Origin: Ramlibacter tataouinensis
Lineage (GTDB): Bacteria > Pseudomonadota > Gammaproteobacteria > Burkholderiales > Burkholderiaceae_C
Direction of reading: 5' to 3'
DNA length: 64,000 nt
Assembly: GCA_002427815.1 (NCBI GenBank)
Contig: DIZF01000016.1
Coordinates: forward strand, 107,801 to 171,800
This document shows, one piece after another, positions 1 through 7,713 of the stretch. Made by a program: the position numbers and the translations under genes. Positions within the stretch are counted from its first letter, which is position 1. Each line of letters starts with the position of its first letter. The notes beneath the pieces were generated by a model, which was given only the letters and a program-made list of their open reading frames with translations, searched no databases and was not told the origin of the DNA.

Positions 1-226
1 AACCTGTCCGGTCTTCTTTGGCGGCAGCGGCGGCCAACCCGTGAAAGTGCATTGGGGCTATGCCGATCCTTCCAATGCGCAGGGCGGCGACGAAGGACGA
101 CGCCGCGCGTTCGAGCTGACGCGGCAGGCCATAGGCTACCGCATGCTGCAACTGCTGGCCCTGCCGTTGGAAGCCCTGGAACGTGTTGCGCTGCAAACCG
201 CACTGGCCGAGATCGGCCGCAACTAA
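1..226 (+). CDS. arsC: Arsenate reductase (thioredoxin-coupled, low-MW PTPase fold), C-terminal part
   Basis: The gene is cut by the left edge of the window. The readable frame starts at base 2 and gives 74 residues ending LAEIGRN. A CPVF motif followed by a VHWGYADPS segment and a helical tail with LPLEALERV is the usual C-terminal half of ArsC enzymes that reduce arsenate to arsenite using thioredoxin. The catalytic CxxxxxR loop would lie upstream, outside the window. The arsenite pump gene starts 11 bases downstream, which fits an ars operon. The family is fairly sure, but without the N-terminus another LMW-phosphatase relative cannot be excluded. Confidence 0.8.
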   Translation, partial: TCPVFFGGSGGQPVKVHWGYADPSNAQGGDEGRRRAFELTRQAIGYRMLQLLALPLEALERVALQTALAEIGRN

Positions 227-237
227 GGAACACGACG

Positions 238-1311
238 ATGAGCACCCACACCCTGCAAGCCCCCACCGTCGTACCGGCGCCCTTGAACGTCTTCGAGCGC
301 TACCTCACGCTGTGGGTCTTTCTGTGCATCGTCGCCGGGGTCGTGCTGGGCCAGCTGCTGCCGGGGCCCATCCAGGCCATCGGCCGCATGGAGATCGCAC
401 AGGTCAACCTGCCGGTGGGCCTGCTGATCTGGGTCATGATCATCCCGATGCTGCTGAAGGTGGACTTCGGCGCGCTGCACCAGGTACGCCAGCACTGGCG
501 CGGCATTGGCGTGACGCTGTTCATCAACTGGGCGGTCAAGCCGTTTTCGATGGCGCTGCTGGGCTGGATCTTCATCCGCCAGGTCTTTGCACCCTACCTG
601 CCCGCCGGGCAGCTCGACAGCTACATCGCCGGCCTGATTCTGCTGGCGGCTGCGCCGTGCACCGCGATGGTCTTCGTGTGGAGCCGGCTCACCAACGGCG
701 ACCCGTTGTTCACGCTGTCGCAGGTGGCGCTGAACGACACGATCATGGTGTTCGCGTTCGCGCCCATCGTCGCGCTGCTGCTCGGCCTGTCTTCCATTAC
801 CGTGCCGTGGGATACCTTGCTCATATCAGTCGGCCTGTACATCGTCATTCCCGTGATCCTGTCCCAGGTATGGCGCAGGGCCTTGCTGCGGCGTGGGCAA
901 ATCGCCTTTCATTCCGTGCTTGCGACGATCGGCCCCTGGTCGATCACGGCACTGCTGGCCACACTGGTCCTGCTGTTCGGCTTCCAGGGCGAGGCGATCC
1001 TCAGGCAGCCGCTGGTCATCGTGATGCTCGCGGTGCCGATCCTGATCCAGGTGTTCTTCAACTCGGGTCTGGCGTATTGGCTGAACCGGCGCGTGGGCGA
1101 ATCGCACAATGTTGCCTGCCCGTCGGCGCTGATAGGCGCCAGCAACTTCTTCGAACTCGCCGTGGCTGCGGCGATCAGCCTGTTCGGCTTCAACTCCGGA
1201 GCGGCCCTGGCGACTGTGGTCGGGGTGCTGATCGAAGTGCCCGTGATGCTGATGGTGGTGCGCATCGTCAATTCCAGCAAAGGCTGGTACGAACTCGGTA
1301 AGGCGCGATGA
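238..1311 (+). CDS. acr3: Acr3-family arsenite efflux permease
   Basis: This 357-residue protein has about ten hydrophobic segments and belongs to the Acr3 (bile acid/arsenite) family of inner-membrane arsenite exporters, which run on the proton motive force without needing an ATPase. NWAVKPFSM near residue 97 and AAPCTAMVFVWS with Cys141 match the family; the Cys in this helix is the residue known to be essential in Acr3. The ATG at 238 is preceded by AAGGAACACG. The gene follows arsC closely and its stop overlaps the start of the sigma-factor gene (ATGA at 1308), so the three are probably cotranscribed. Confidence 0.95.
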   Translation: MSTHTLQAPTVVPAPLNVFERYLTLWVFLCIVAGVVLGQLLPGPIQAIGRMEIAQVNLPVGLLIWVMIIPMLLKVDFGALHQVRQHWRGIGVTLFINWAVKPFSMALLGWIFIRQVFAPYLPAGQLDSYIAGLILLAAAPCTAMVFVWSRLTNGDPLFTLSQVALNDTIMVFAFAPIVALLLGLSSITVPWDTLLISVGLYIVIPVILSQVWRRALLRRGQIAFHSVLATIGPWSITALLATLVLLFGFQGEAILRQPLVIVMLAVPILIQVFFNSGLAYWLNRRVGESHNVACPSALIGASNFFELAVAAAISLFGFNSGAALATVVGVLIEVPVMLMVVRIVNSSKGWYELGKAR

Positions 1312-1922
1312 ACAATGCCACGATGCATCCGCTTGACGGCATGAACAGCGATTCGCAGCCTCCAACCGCCCCGTTCTCCTGCGTGGCCGCCGCCTGGCAG
1401 GCTCATGAGGCCGAATTGCGCGGCTATCTGCGGCACCGGCTGTCGGACAGCGATGCCGCCGACGATTTGCTGCAGGACGTGTTCGTGAAGGCGATGCGTC
1501 AGGGCCAGGGCTTCTGCGCGCTGGACAACCCGCGCGCCTGGCTGTTCCAGGTGGCGCGCAATGCCCTGGTGGACCGGTTGCGCACAGCGCACCCGCACGA
1601 ACCCCTGACCGATGAACTGGCCGCCATCATTCCGCTGGACGCGCAGCCGGTGGCCCCGATCGATGCGCTGGCCGACTGCCTGACCCGTACGCTCGGCGAG
1701 CTGCCGGCCGAGGACGCCGCCATCCTGCGCGCCTGCGACCTGGAGGGCCAGACCCAGCGCGCTTTTGCGCAGGCCCAGGGGCTGAGCCTGCCGGCCGTCA
1801 AGTCGCGCCTATTGCGGGCCCGGCAGCGGCTGCGCGAGCGAATGTCGCAGGCGTGCCAGGTGCGTTTCGAGCCCGATGGCCGCGTCGCCTCTCATGTGCC
1901 GCGGCCGCTGCCGCAAGGATAG
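1308..1922 (+). CDS. ECF RNA polymerase sigma factor, SigZ-like
   Basis: This 204-residue protein has sigma-70 region 2 at about residues 25-95 (DAADDLLQDVFVK, then NPRAWLFQVARNALVDRLR). A region 4 helix-turn-helix sits at about 135-185 (LPAEDAAILRACDLEG, then LPAVKSRLLRARQRLRE). SigZ-type factors are common in metal and arsenic clusters. The start overlaps the acr3 stop by 4 nt. No anti-sigma gene is visible next to it. The last codons lie inside the first copy of the duplicated leader, so the true C-terminus may have been altered by that duplication. Its targets cannot be read from the window. Confidence 0.88.
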   Translation: MNNATMHPLDGMNSDSQPPTAPFSCVAAAWQAHEAELRGYLRHRLSDSDAADDLLQDVFVKAMRQGQGFCALDNPRAWLFQVARNALVDRLRTAHPHEPLTDELAAIIPLDAQPVAPIDALADCLTRTLGELPAEDAAILRACDLEGQTQRAFAQAQGLSLPAVKSRLLRARQRLRERMSQACQVRFEPDGRVASHVPRPLPQG

Positions 1923-2017
1923 TGATCGATTTCCTAGACGGGGTGCATCCTTTTGCGGGTCTGTTCGTCTTCTGAACTGGACAGAGCCGAAATGACCGAA
2001 CTGATGCGATCGCAACG
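1875..2017 (+). repeat. Imperfect direct repeat, copy 1 (leader of the ArsR-like gene)
   Basis: About 143 bp recur, at roughly 80% identity by eye, at 2590-2734. This copy spans the last 16 codons of the sigma-factor gene, the 69-bp spacer and the first eight codons of the regulator. Shared blocks include CGCGTCGCCTCTCATGTG, GGTCTGTTCGTC and CGAAATGACCGAACTG. Both copies end just inside a gene beginning MTEL..SQR. Confidence 0.9.
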
Positions 2018-2318
2018 CCTGGACCCCAATCTCATACGAGAAGCGGCCGCCCAAGCGGTTGGCAGGTTGAAACTCCTCGCCAACGAGCAGCGCATGCTGC
2101 TGCTGTCCCAGCTCACCCACGGTGAGATGTGCGTCAACGACTTGGAAAAGCGCCTGAAGATTTACCAGCCCACGCTTTCCCAGCAGTTGTCGGTTCTGCG
2201 CCGCGAGGGGGTGGTCAAGACCCGCCACCAAGGCAAGCACATCTTTTACAGCATCGCCGACTCCAGCGTTCTGAAGTTGCTGGTCTGCGTGTATCGGCTG
2301 AGCTGTCCAGAGGATTAA
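1992..2318 (+). CDS. ArsR-family winged-helix repressor, BigR/SqrR/YgaV-like
   Basis: This 108-residue protein has the ArsR fold. A helix pair around LLANEQRMLLLSQL leads to the recognition helix YQPTLSQQLSVLRREG (about 58-73) and the wing TRHQGKHIFYSIAD. Cys47 (GEMCVND) and Cys105 (LSCPED) sit where BigR/SqrR/YgaV persulfide sensors carry their reactive Cys pair, although an ArsR-type arsenite site using Cys47 and Cys99 is also possible. A TTG at 1953 would add 13 residues, but the ATG at 1992 matches the start of the downstream paralogous leader. The thioredoxin, rhodanese and DsbA neighbours favour sulfur or thiol sensing. The ars neighbours favour arsenite. Confidence 0.85.
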   Translation: MTELMRSQRLDPNLIREAAAQAVGRLKLLANEQRMLLLSQLTHGEMCVNDLEKRLKIYQPTLSQQLSVLRREGVVKTRHQGKHIFYSIADSSVLKLLVCVYRLSCPED

Positions 2319-2708
2319 TACATGACGATTGCCTGGAGTTCATGTTCAGTCGCGTGCTCATTGGCCGTGCCACGACCAACCGTCCGCTCTCTTCAAGGTC
2401 CGCATCTCCGGAATCAGCGGCGTGCCGCGCTCGGCGGAACCCTTCGGCCGGACAAGCGCCTCTCCTGGGTAGAGCGATGCTCCCGGACCTGTCCTGCCTC
2501 CCAATATCGATCCATCCTCCGACGCACTTCGGCTCACCCACGTCGCCACACCTGCCACAATGTTTTCTTCATCGACGCTCTCCAAGGCAGATGGGCGCGT
2601 CGCCTCTCATGTGCCGCGGCCCCGTGCCGCAAGGACGGGGACCCGTTTCCTGGACAGGTGTGAAGCCTTTTGGGGGTCTGTTCGTCCCCTGAAGTGGAGA
2701 GACCCGAA
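2319..2708 (+). other. Intergenic region without a recognised gene
   Basis: These 390 bases separate the regulator from the permease. The last 119 bases belong to the second leader repeat and presumably carry the permease promoter/operator. In 2319-2589 I find no gene. Open frames run through on both strands but show no family motif and no good ribosome binding site. The stretch may be the scar of whatever inserted between the two leader copies. Confidence 0.5.
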
Positions 2709-2734
2709 ATGACCGAACTGACCCTATCGCAACG
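2590..2734 (+). repeat. Imperfect direct repeat, copy 2 (leader of the permease gene)
   Basis: This is the second copy of the 1875-2017 unit. It carries a degenerate copy of the 3' end of the sigma-factor gene, the same spacer blocks and the start MTEL.LSQR of the permease. Its ribosome binding site is better (GTGGAGAGACCCGAA before ATG) than in copy 1. Confidence 0.9.
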
Positions 2735-3761
2735 GACCCTGCAGCTGCCCCGGCAGCATCCGCGGGTCTTCCTGGCGCTCGCGGCGCTGGCCTGGTGGGC
2801 GCTGTACCAGGCGCTGATTCCGGCGTCCGAGGCGCTGGTGGCGGCCCTGCCGGTGGACCGCGACACTCACCTCGGCGGTGCACTGCAGTTCTTCTTCTAC
2901 GACACGCCCAAGGTGCTGCTGCTGCTCACGGCGGTGGTATTCGTGATGGGGATGGTGAACTCGTATTTCACACCCGAGCGCACCCGGGCGCTGCTGGCCG
3001 GCAAGACCGAAAGCGTTGCCAACGTGATGGCCGCCAGTCTGGGCATCGTCACGCCGTTCTGCTCATGCTCAGCCGTGCCCCTGTTCATCGGGTTCGTTCA
3101 AGCGGGTGTTCCGCTGGGTGTGACCTTCTCGTTCCTGATCTCGGCCCCGATGGTCAACGAGGTGGCGCTGGCTCTGCTGTTCGGCATGTTCGGCTGGCAG
3201 ATTGCCTTGCTTTACATGGGACTGGGCCTCACGGTCGCGATCGTCGCCGGCTGGGTCATCGGCCGCCTGAAGATGGAGCCCTACCTGGAAGACTGGGTGC
3301 GCGACATGCCCAGGATCCAGGCCGCGGCCGGTGAAGCGCGGATGACGCTCGGCGAGCGCATCGATGCCGGGATGGCCAGCGTGCGCGAGATCGTCGGCAA
3401 GGTCTGGCCCTACATCCTGGTGGGCATCGCCATCGGCGGGGCCATCCACGGCTGGGTGCCGCAGGACTTCATGGCGTCGTTCATGGGCAAGGACGCCTGG
3501 TGGTCGGTGCCGCTGGCCGTGCTGATCGGTGTTCCGATGTACAGCAACGCCGCGGGTGTGATCCCCATCGTGCAGGCCCTGCTGGCCAAGGGTGCGGCGC
3601 TGGGCACGGTGCTGGCGTTCATGATGAGCGTGATCGCGCTGTCGCTGCCCGAGATGATCATCCTGCGCAAGGTGCTCAAGGTGCGCCTGATCGCCACCTT
3701 CGTCGGCGTGGTCGCCACCGGCATCCTGATCGTGGGCTTCGTGTTCAACGCGGTCCTTTGA
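2709..3761 (+). CDS. ArsP/DUF318-family permease
   Basis: This 350-residue protein has eight or more membrane segments. TPFCSCSAVP (Cys118, Cys120) and SAPMVNEVA around residue 145 are the signature pair of the DUF318 (PF03773) permeases. The family includes ArsP, which exports trivalent organoarsenicals. The ATG at 2709 is favoured by the SD GGAGAG; the first eight codons come from the duplicated leader shared with the regulator, so the N-terminus is probably acquired. It heads a run of DUF2798, ATP-grasp-like and mini-thioredoxin genes. The substrate is not proven and could be organoarsenical, another soft metalloid or a sulfur species. Confidence 0.88.
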   Translation: MTELTLSQRTLQLPRQHPRVFLALAALAWWALYQALIPASEALVAALPVDRDTHLGGALQFFFYDTPKVLLLLTAVVFVMGMVNSYFTPERTRALLAGKTESVANVMAASLGIVTPFCSCSAVPLFIGFVQAGVPLGVTFSFLISAPMVNEVALALLFGMFGWQIALLYMGLGLTVAIVAGWVIGRLKMEPYLEDWVRDMPRIQAAAGEARMTLGERIDAGMASVREIVGKVWPYILVGIAIGGAIHGWVPQDFMASFMGKDAWWSVPLAVLIGVPMYSNAAGVIPIVQALLAKGAALGTVLAFMMSVIALSLPEMIILRKVLKVRLIATFVGVVATGILIVGFVFNAVL

Positions 3762-3810
3762 TTGCACCTCTTCATCTCGACTTTCAACCTTTCGACACCT
3801 GGAGACTTCC

Positions 3811-4041
3811 ATGAACCCGCAGAAGAAATTTCACCTCGTGTTCTCGCTCCTGATGGGGGCGATGATGATCTTCGTGATGACCTTCGTCATCACGCTGGTC
3901 AACGTCGGCTACTCGGATGCCTTCCTGCTCACCTGGATGAAGGCCTTCGTCATCGCCTATGTGGTGGGCGTGCCGGTGATCTTCTTCCTTGCACCGGTGG
4001 CGCGAAAACTCACCGCCGGCCTCGTCGGCGCGCCGCAGTGA
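3811..4041 (+). CDS. DUF2798 small membrane protein
   Basis: This 76-residue protein has two hydrophobic helices (about 8-30 and 43-62), a basic N-terminus and a PVARKLTAGLVG ending typical of DUF2798 proteins of unknown function. It starts 49 bases after the permease stop, preceded by CTGGAGACTTCC. It is probably an inner-membrane accessory protein of the same operon. No biochemical role is known to me. Confidence 0.8.
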   Translation: MNPQKKFHLVFSLLMGAMMIFVMTFVITLVNVGYSDAFLLTWMKAFVIAYVVGVPVIFFLAPVARKLTAGLVGAPQ

Positions 4042-4149
4042 CGCGTTTTCGCGATCACCGCCGCGAGAGCACCTGATGTCCAGACTCGTTCTCCACCTCT
4101 TCCACAACGACCCTGCCGCTCTGGCCACCGTCATCACTTTCTGACCACC

Positions 4150-5790
4150 GTGACGACTGCCACACCCGCGACAACGATAGAGCAGCTCAACCAGGACTGC
4201 TTCTGCTTCAGCCTCGACCGCGAAGCGCTGGCACACGCCCTGGACACCGAACTCGGGCAGCCCGGCCTGTCGGCATTGGTGCGGGAACGCTGCCCGTCGG
4301 TCTTTGCCGCGCAGCCGGTATTCGTGGCGGCGGCGCAATTGCAGCGCATCGCGCAGGTGGTGCGGGCCGTCGAATCGGTGGTGGCGCTGCCGGCCTACCG
4401 CGAGCAGGTGCTGGCGGCCGCGCCGGCCATCGCCCGTGTACCCGGCGTGGACACGGGCCCACAGGGCGTGTGCTACGGCTACGACTTCCACCTCGACCAC
4501 GGCCACCTGGGGCTCATCGAGATCAACACCAACGCCGGCGGTGCCATGCTCAATGCGGTGCTGGCGCGGGCGCAGCGCAGCTGCTGCTTGGCGATGGACA
4601 CGATGGTGCCCACACTGGCGAGTGTGGCTGCCTTCGAGCAGCGCATCGTCGACATGTTCCGCCGCGAATGGCGCCTTGCCGGCCACACCCGGCTGCTGGC
4701 GAGCATCGCCATCGTCGATATGGTGCCGGAACAGCAATACCTTTACGCGGAGTTTCTGCTGTTCCAGCGGCTGTTCGAGCGGCACGGCCTGAACGCCGTG
4801 ATTGCCGACCCTGCGGCACTGCAATGGCGCGATGGCGTGCTGTGGCATGGCGACCTGGCCATCGACCTGGTCTACAACCGGCTCACCGACTTCTACCTCG
4901 AACAGCCGGGCAACGCTGCTCTGCGCGACGCGTGGCTGCAGCAAGGCGTTGTGCTGACCCCGCACCCGCAGGCGCATGCGCTGTACGCGGACAAGCGTCA
5001 GTTGGCACTCTTCAGCGATGCCGCGCGGCTGCAGTCCCTGGGCGTGCCCGAAGCAACCCGGCAGATTTTGCTGGAGAACGTGCCGCACGCCGAGGTGGTG
5101 AATGCCGCCGATGCCGAGCGCCTGTGGGCGGCACGCCGCGGCCTGTTCTTCAAGCCGGTGGCCGGCTACGGCAGCCGCGCCGCCTACCGCGGCGACAAGC
5201 TCACGCGGCGGGTCTGGCAGGAGATCCTGGCCGGCGACTACGTGGCGCAGGCCATCGTGCCGCCGGGTGAGCGGCTGATCGAAGACGACGACACCGCGCA
5301 GACGATGAAGTTCGACCTGCGTGCCTACGCCTATGGCGGCGAAGTTCAGTGGGTGGCGGCACGCCTGTACCAGGGGCAGACCACCAACTTCCGCACGCCG
5401 GGCGGCGGCTTTGCGCCGGTTTACAGCACCGTGGACGCCTCGGGCCGCACGCTGCGCCATGTCGATGGCGAGCATGCCTCTTACGTGTTCCTGATCGACG
5501 ATGCCGGCGGCGTGCACGCGGTGCCGCACGCGCTGTACGTGGCGCTGGCCCGCCACGAGGCCACCGCACCGATGCTGGCCGGCCAGACGCTGCGCCTGGC
5601 CGACTGGTATGTACGGCTGAATGACGGCGAACCCGATGCCGTGGTCAACGAAACCTACGGCCTGGTCCGCATCGACGCGCAGGGCCAGGTCGAGTCGGTC
5701 GCGGCACCCGCCGACGCCGGCTGGCCGACGGTGGCTGAGCGCGAGCGCATGCGCGCCTTGCTGTTCGAGCCGGCCGCACCGACCGTTTGA
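4150..5790 (+). CDS. ATP-grasp-like protein of unknown function
   Basis: This is a 546-residue soluble protein. The segment IEINTNAGG (about 123-131), FFKPVAGYGSRAAYRG (about 333-348) and MKFDLRAYAY (about 386-395) resemble the nucleotide and Mg-binding parts of an ATP-grasp ligase. The last 100 residues look like a separate small domain. A Cys pair sits near the N-terminus (CFCF, about 17-20). The GTG start at 4150 lacks a strong SD. The gene lies between an ArsP-like permease/DUF2798 pair and a mini-thioredoxin in the same direction. I do not know a characterised member. A peptide or thiol ligase acting with the permease is an inference only. Confidence 0.7.
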   Translation: MTTATPATTIEQLNQDCFCFSLDREALAHALDTELGQPGLSALVRERCPSVFAAQPVFVAAAQLQRIAQVVRAVESVVALPAYREQVLAAAPAIARVPGVDTGPQGVCYGYDFHLDHGHLGLIEINTNAGGAMLNAVLARAQRSCCLAMDTMVPTLASVAAFEQRIVDMFRREWRLAGHTRLLASIAIVDMVPEQQYLYAEFLLFQRLFERHGLNAVIADPAALQWRDGVLWHGDLAIDLVYNRLTDFYLEQPGNAALRDAWLQQGVVLTPHPQAHALYADKRQLALFSDAARLQSLGVPEATRQILLENVPHAEVVNAADAERLWAARRGLFFKPVAGYGSRAAYRGDKLTRRVWQEILAGDYVAQAIVPPGERLIEDDDTAQTMKFDLRAYAYGGEVQWVAARLYQGQTTNFRTPGGGFAPVYSTVDASGRTLRHVDGEHASYVFLIDDAGGVHAVPHALYVALARHEATAPMLAGQTLRLADWYVRLNDGEPDAVVNETYGLVRIDAQGQVESVAAPADAGWPTVAERERMRALLFEPAAPTV

Positions 5791-5824
5791 GTTTCAACCC
5801 CTCTTCCCCTCTCAAGGAGCTTCC

Positions 5825-6058
5825 ATGGACATCAAGGTACTGGGCACCGGTTGTGCCAACTGCAGGAACACGATCGCGCTCATCGAACAGGTCGCCAAGG
5901 CCAAGGGCGTGAATATCACCCTGGGCAAAGTCGAGGAGCTGCGCGACATCATGGGCTACGGCGTGATGAGCACGCCGGGCGTCGTGATCGACGGCAAGGT
6001 GGTGCACGCCGGCGGCGTGCCCAGCCGCGACAAGATCGAACAATGGCTGGCGGCCTGA
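5825..6058 (+). CDS. Small thioredoxin-family protein (MTH895-like, redox-active disulfide)
   Basis: This 77-residue single-domain protein has a CxxC pair (Cys10-Ala-Asn-Cys13) right after the first strand and a cis-Pro segment MSTPGVVIDGKVVHAGGVP, as in the archaeal and bacterial mini-thioredoxins. The SD is CAAGGAGCTTCC. It starts 34 bases after the ATP-grasp gene. Proteins of this type often follow ArsR/DUF318 permease genes and probably reduce a disulfide or metalloid-thiol intermediate in that pathway. It acts in the cytoplasm, as no signal peptide is present. Confidence 0.9.
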   Translation: MDIKVLGTGCANCRNTIALIEQVAKAKGVNITLGKVEELRDIMGYGVMSTPGVVIDGKVVHAGGVPSRDKIEQWLAA

Positions 6059-6108
6059 GGGGCGAGTGGTGCAGACCCGAGCTGCTGAGCCGAGTTCGGT
6101 GCGAACGC

Positions 6109-6249
6109 CTGCCCGTCTATGTCTGTCAGCAGACCGTCGAGATGATGGGCAAGGCGGAGATGTTCACGAATCTGGGGTTTGGGCTGGAATTCGCTCGCGA
6201 TGCGTTCATTCGCTTTGCGCTCGAAGGTGCGACAGTCATCAGCCTTTGA
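6109..6249 (+). pseudogene. Remnant of a DsrE-like gene (C-terminal fragment)
   Basis: The frame reads LPVYVCQQTVEMMG, then a helix and ALEGATVISL before the stop. This resembles the last 45 residues of DsrE-family proteins (a Cys-x-Gln segment and an ending like GYALISL). There is no start codon in this frame after the mini-thioredoxin stop, and the upstream part of a DsrE fold is missing. It is read as a decayed sulfur-relay gene sitting between a mini-thioredoxin and a rhodanese. The family match is from memory and moderate at best. Confidence 0.35.
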
Positions 6250-6290
6250 CGGTCATCTGGAGTTTGATGAGTCTCGAGAGGAAACATCCG

Positions 6291-6749
6291 ATGAAACGAG
6301 CAGTTTTTCTGTGTGCACCACTTCTGCTGATCTGCGTCTCCCTGGCATCGGCGCAGGAGTCGGCGTTCGATGGCTTTCTCACCCGATTCGATTACGAAAC
6401 CCGTGCCGACATGAAGATTGACAGCAAGAGGCTGATCACCTTGCTGGCAGAAAAGAAGGCGGTGCTGGTGGATATCCGTTTTCCGGAAGAAACAAAGGCC
6501 TGGAAAATGGGATTCGGGTTGTTCATTCCGTTGAATGAGCTACCCGCGCGTTTCAAGGAGTTGCCCAAGGACAAGATCATCGTCACCGCCTGCCCCCATA
6601 AGGACCGCTCGGCTATCGCCATGGCTTACCTGCGTACCAGAGGCTACGATGCCCGCTACCTGACCGACGGTCTGACCGGATTGGCAGAGAATCTGCGCGG
6701 GGACATTGCCAAGGAGTTCATGGAGGATCTCGGAATGGCAAGGCCGTGA
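6291..6749 (+). CDS. Periplasmic rhodanese-domain protein
   Basis: This 152-residue protein has an N-terminal signal peptide (hydrophobic to about residue 21, ending SLASA). One rhodanese domain follows: KKAVLVDIRFPEE, then the active loop ACPHKDRSAIA with the sulfur-accepting Cys and closing Arg, then YLRTRGYDARYLTDG. Such single-domain rhodaneses carry or sense sulfane sulfur in the periplasm. The SD is GAGAGGAAACATCCG. It follows the DsrE-like remnant and faces the reverse-strand Dsb cluster, so a thiol/sulfur role is likely. Confidence 0.88.
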   Translation: MKRAVFLCAPLLLICVSLASAQESAFDGFLTRFDYETRADMKIDSKRLITLLAEKKAVLVDIRFPEETKAWKMGFGLFIPLNELPARFKELPKDKIIVTACPHKDRSAIAMAYLRTRGYDARYLTDGLTGLAENLRGDIAKEFMEDLGMARP

Positions 6750-6793
6750 CTGCAGCTGTCGGAATCGGCTTGCAGGCAGTACGGCCGCCTGCG

Positions 6794-7681
6794 CTACAGC
6801 GACAGGAGCGCAAAGACCAGCAGAAGGTTCGCAGCGAAGAAGATCGCGAAGTACAGCGCCAATATGAGTGACCCGCGGCCCAGAGTCTCGGTCCACGTGC
6901 CGCCGTAGACGCGCTTCAGGGCGATGGTGAAATAGGCGATCACCCAGAACGACAACGCGTCGGCCAGGACAGTGGGCAGCTTCGCCTCAACCAGCAGAAT
7001 AAAGAGCAGGAAGGTCTGGCAGTGCAGACCGAAGACCAGGTGCTCGGCGTAACGTCGCCGTCGATTGCGGTAGAAGATCCCCAGCGTCAGTGCGAAGGCC
7101 GGCACCAGAAACAGCACGAAGTAGGACACATACGGAGCCCGTCGTGCCCGCAGGAACGTGAACCGCTCTTCGGGTGACATGGCCCCGAAGCGGCGAACAG
7201 CCGGAGTATCGAAGTGGTCGAGGATGATCTGCACCGGCCCCGGTCGCAAACCCTGTTCGGGGCCTTCATCCACGGGCAGTCGTGTGCTCCGCAGGATATG
7301 AACGCCATGGTCTGCGTAGAACCGCAAGCCAAGGTTCAGCCCGAAGAACTGCACGGTCGCGAATACGATGACGCTGGCCATCAGATAAAGCTGGAACGGC
7401 CGCAGGTAGGGCGCCCGTCGGTCTGCCAGGTACTCCACCGTCAGTGCACCCGGGGCGATGAAGAGCTTCGACAGCGTTTGCCAGAGCTGGCCCTCCCGGG
7501 TCAGGTACCGGGCGATCAGTCTGTGAAAGAACTCCGAAAAGGTGTGCAGCTCCCTGACCGTTTCCTGGCCGCACTCCGGGCAAAACTTTCCCGGTGCCGG
7601 CGTGCCACAGTTCAGGCAAGAACTGACTTTCTCAGGCGATGAGTCGTCGCCCTGTGCTGGCTCAAGCTGCCGCGATGTCAT
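6794..7681 (-). CDS. DUF3667 membrane protein with zinc ribbon
   Basis: This 295-residue protein begins with a zinc ribbon (Cys22, Cys25, Cys34, Cys37 in CLNCGTPAPGKFCPECGQE). The body, from HTFSEFFHRL onward, has four or five membrane helices, which is the DUF3667 layout. The ATG at 7681 is chosen over an upstream TTG at 7708 because the latter lacks an SD. It is the last gene of the reverse-strand group after dsbA, 32 bases beyond its stop. No function is established. Confidence 0.78.
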   Translation of the reverse strand: MTSRQLEPAQGDDSSPEKVSSCLNCGTPAPGKFCPECGQETVRELHTFSEFFHRLIARYLTREGQLWQTLSKLFIAPGALTVEYLADRRAPYLRPFQLYLMASVIVFATVQFFGLNLGLRFYADHGVHILRSTRLPVDEGPEQGLRPGPVQIILDHFDTPAVRRFGAMSPEERFTFLRARRAPYVSYFVLFLVPAFALTLGIFYRNRRRRYAEHLVFGLHCQTFLLFILLVEAKLPTVLADALSFWVIAYFTIALKRVYGGTWTETLGRGSLILALYFAIFFAANLLLVFALLSL

Positions 7682-7713
7682 TGAGCGTTCCGCACTGACA
7701 GAAGACAAGGGCG

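Noticed and set aside
2322..2663. Frame of 113 codons between the regulator and the permease
   Set aside because: It has an ATG but no SD, an Arg/Ser/Cys-rich composition and runs into the duplicated leader. No domain is recognisable on either strand.
4076..4144. 22-codon frame before the ATP-grasp-like gene, considered as a leader peptide
   Set aside because: No attenuator hairpins and no telling codon run. It is too short to support from sequence alone.
3784..5556. Long reverse-strand open frame of 590 codons
   Set aside because: It lies antisense to the DUF2798 and ATP-grasp-like genes. The protein is His/Arg/Gln-rich without domains, as expected for a GC-rich shadow frame.
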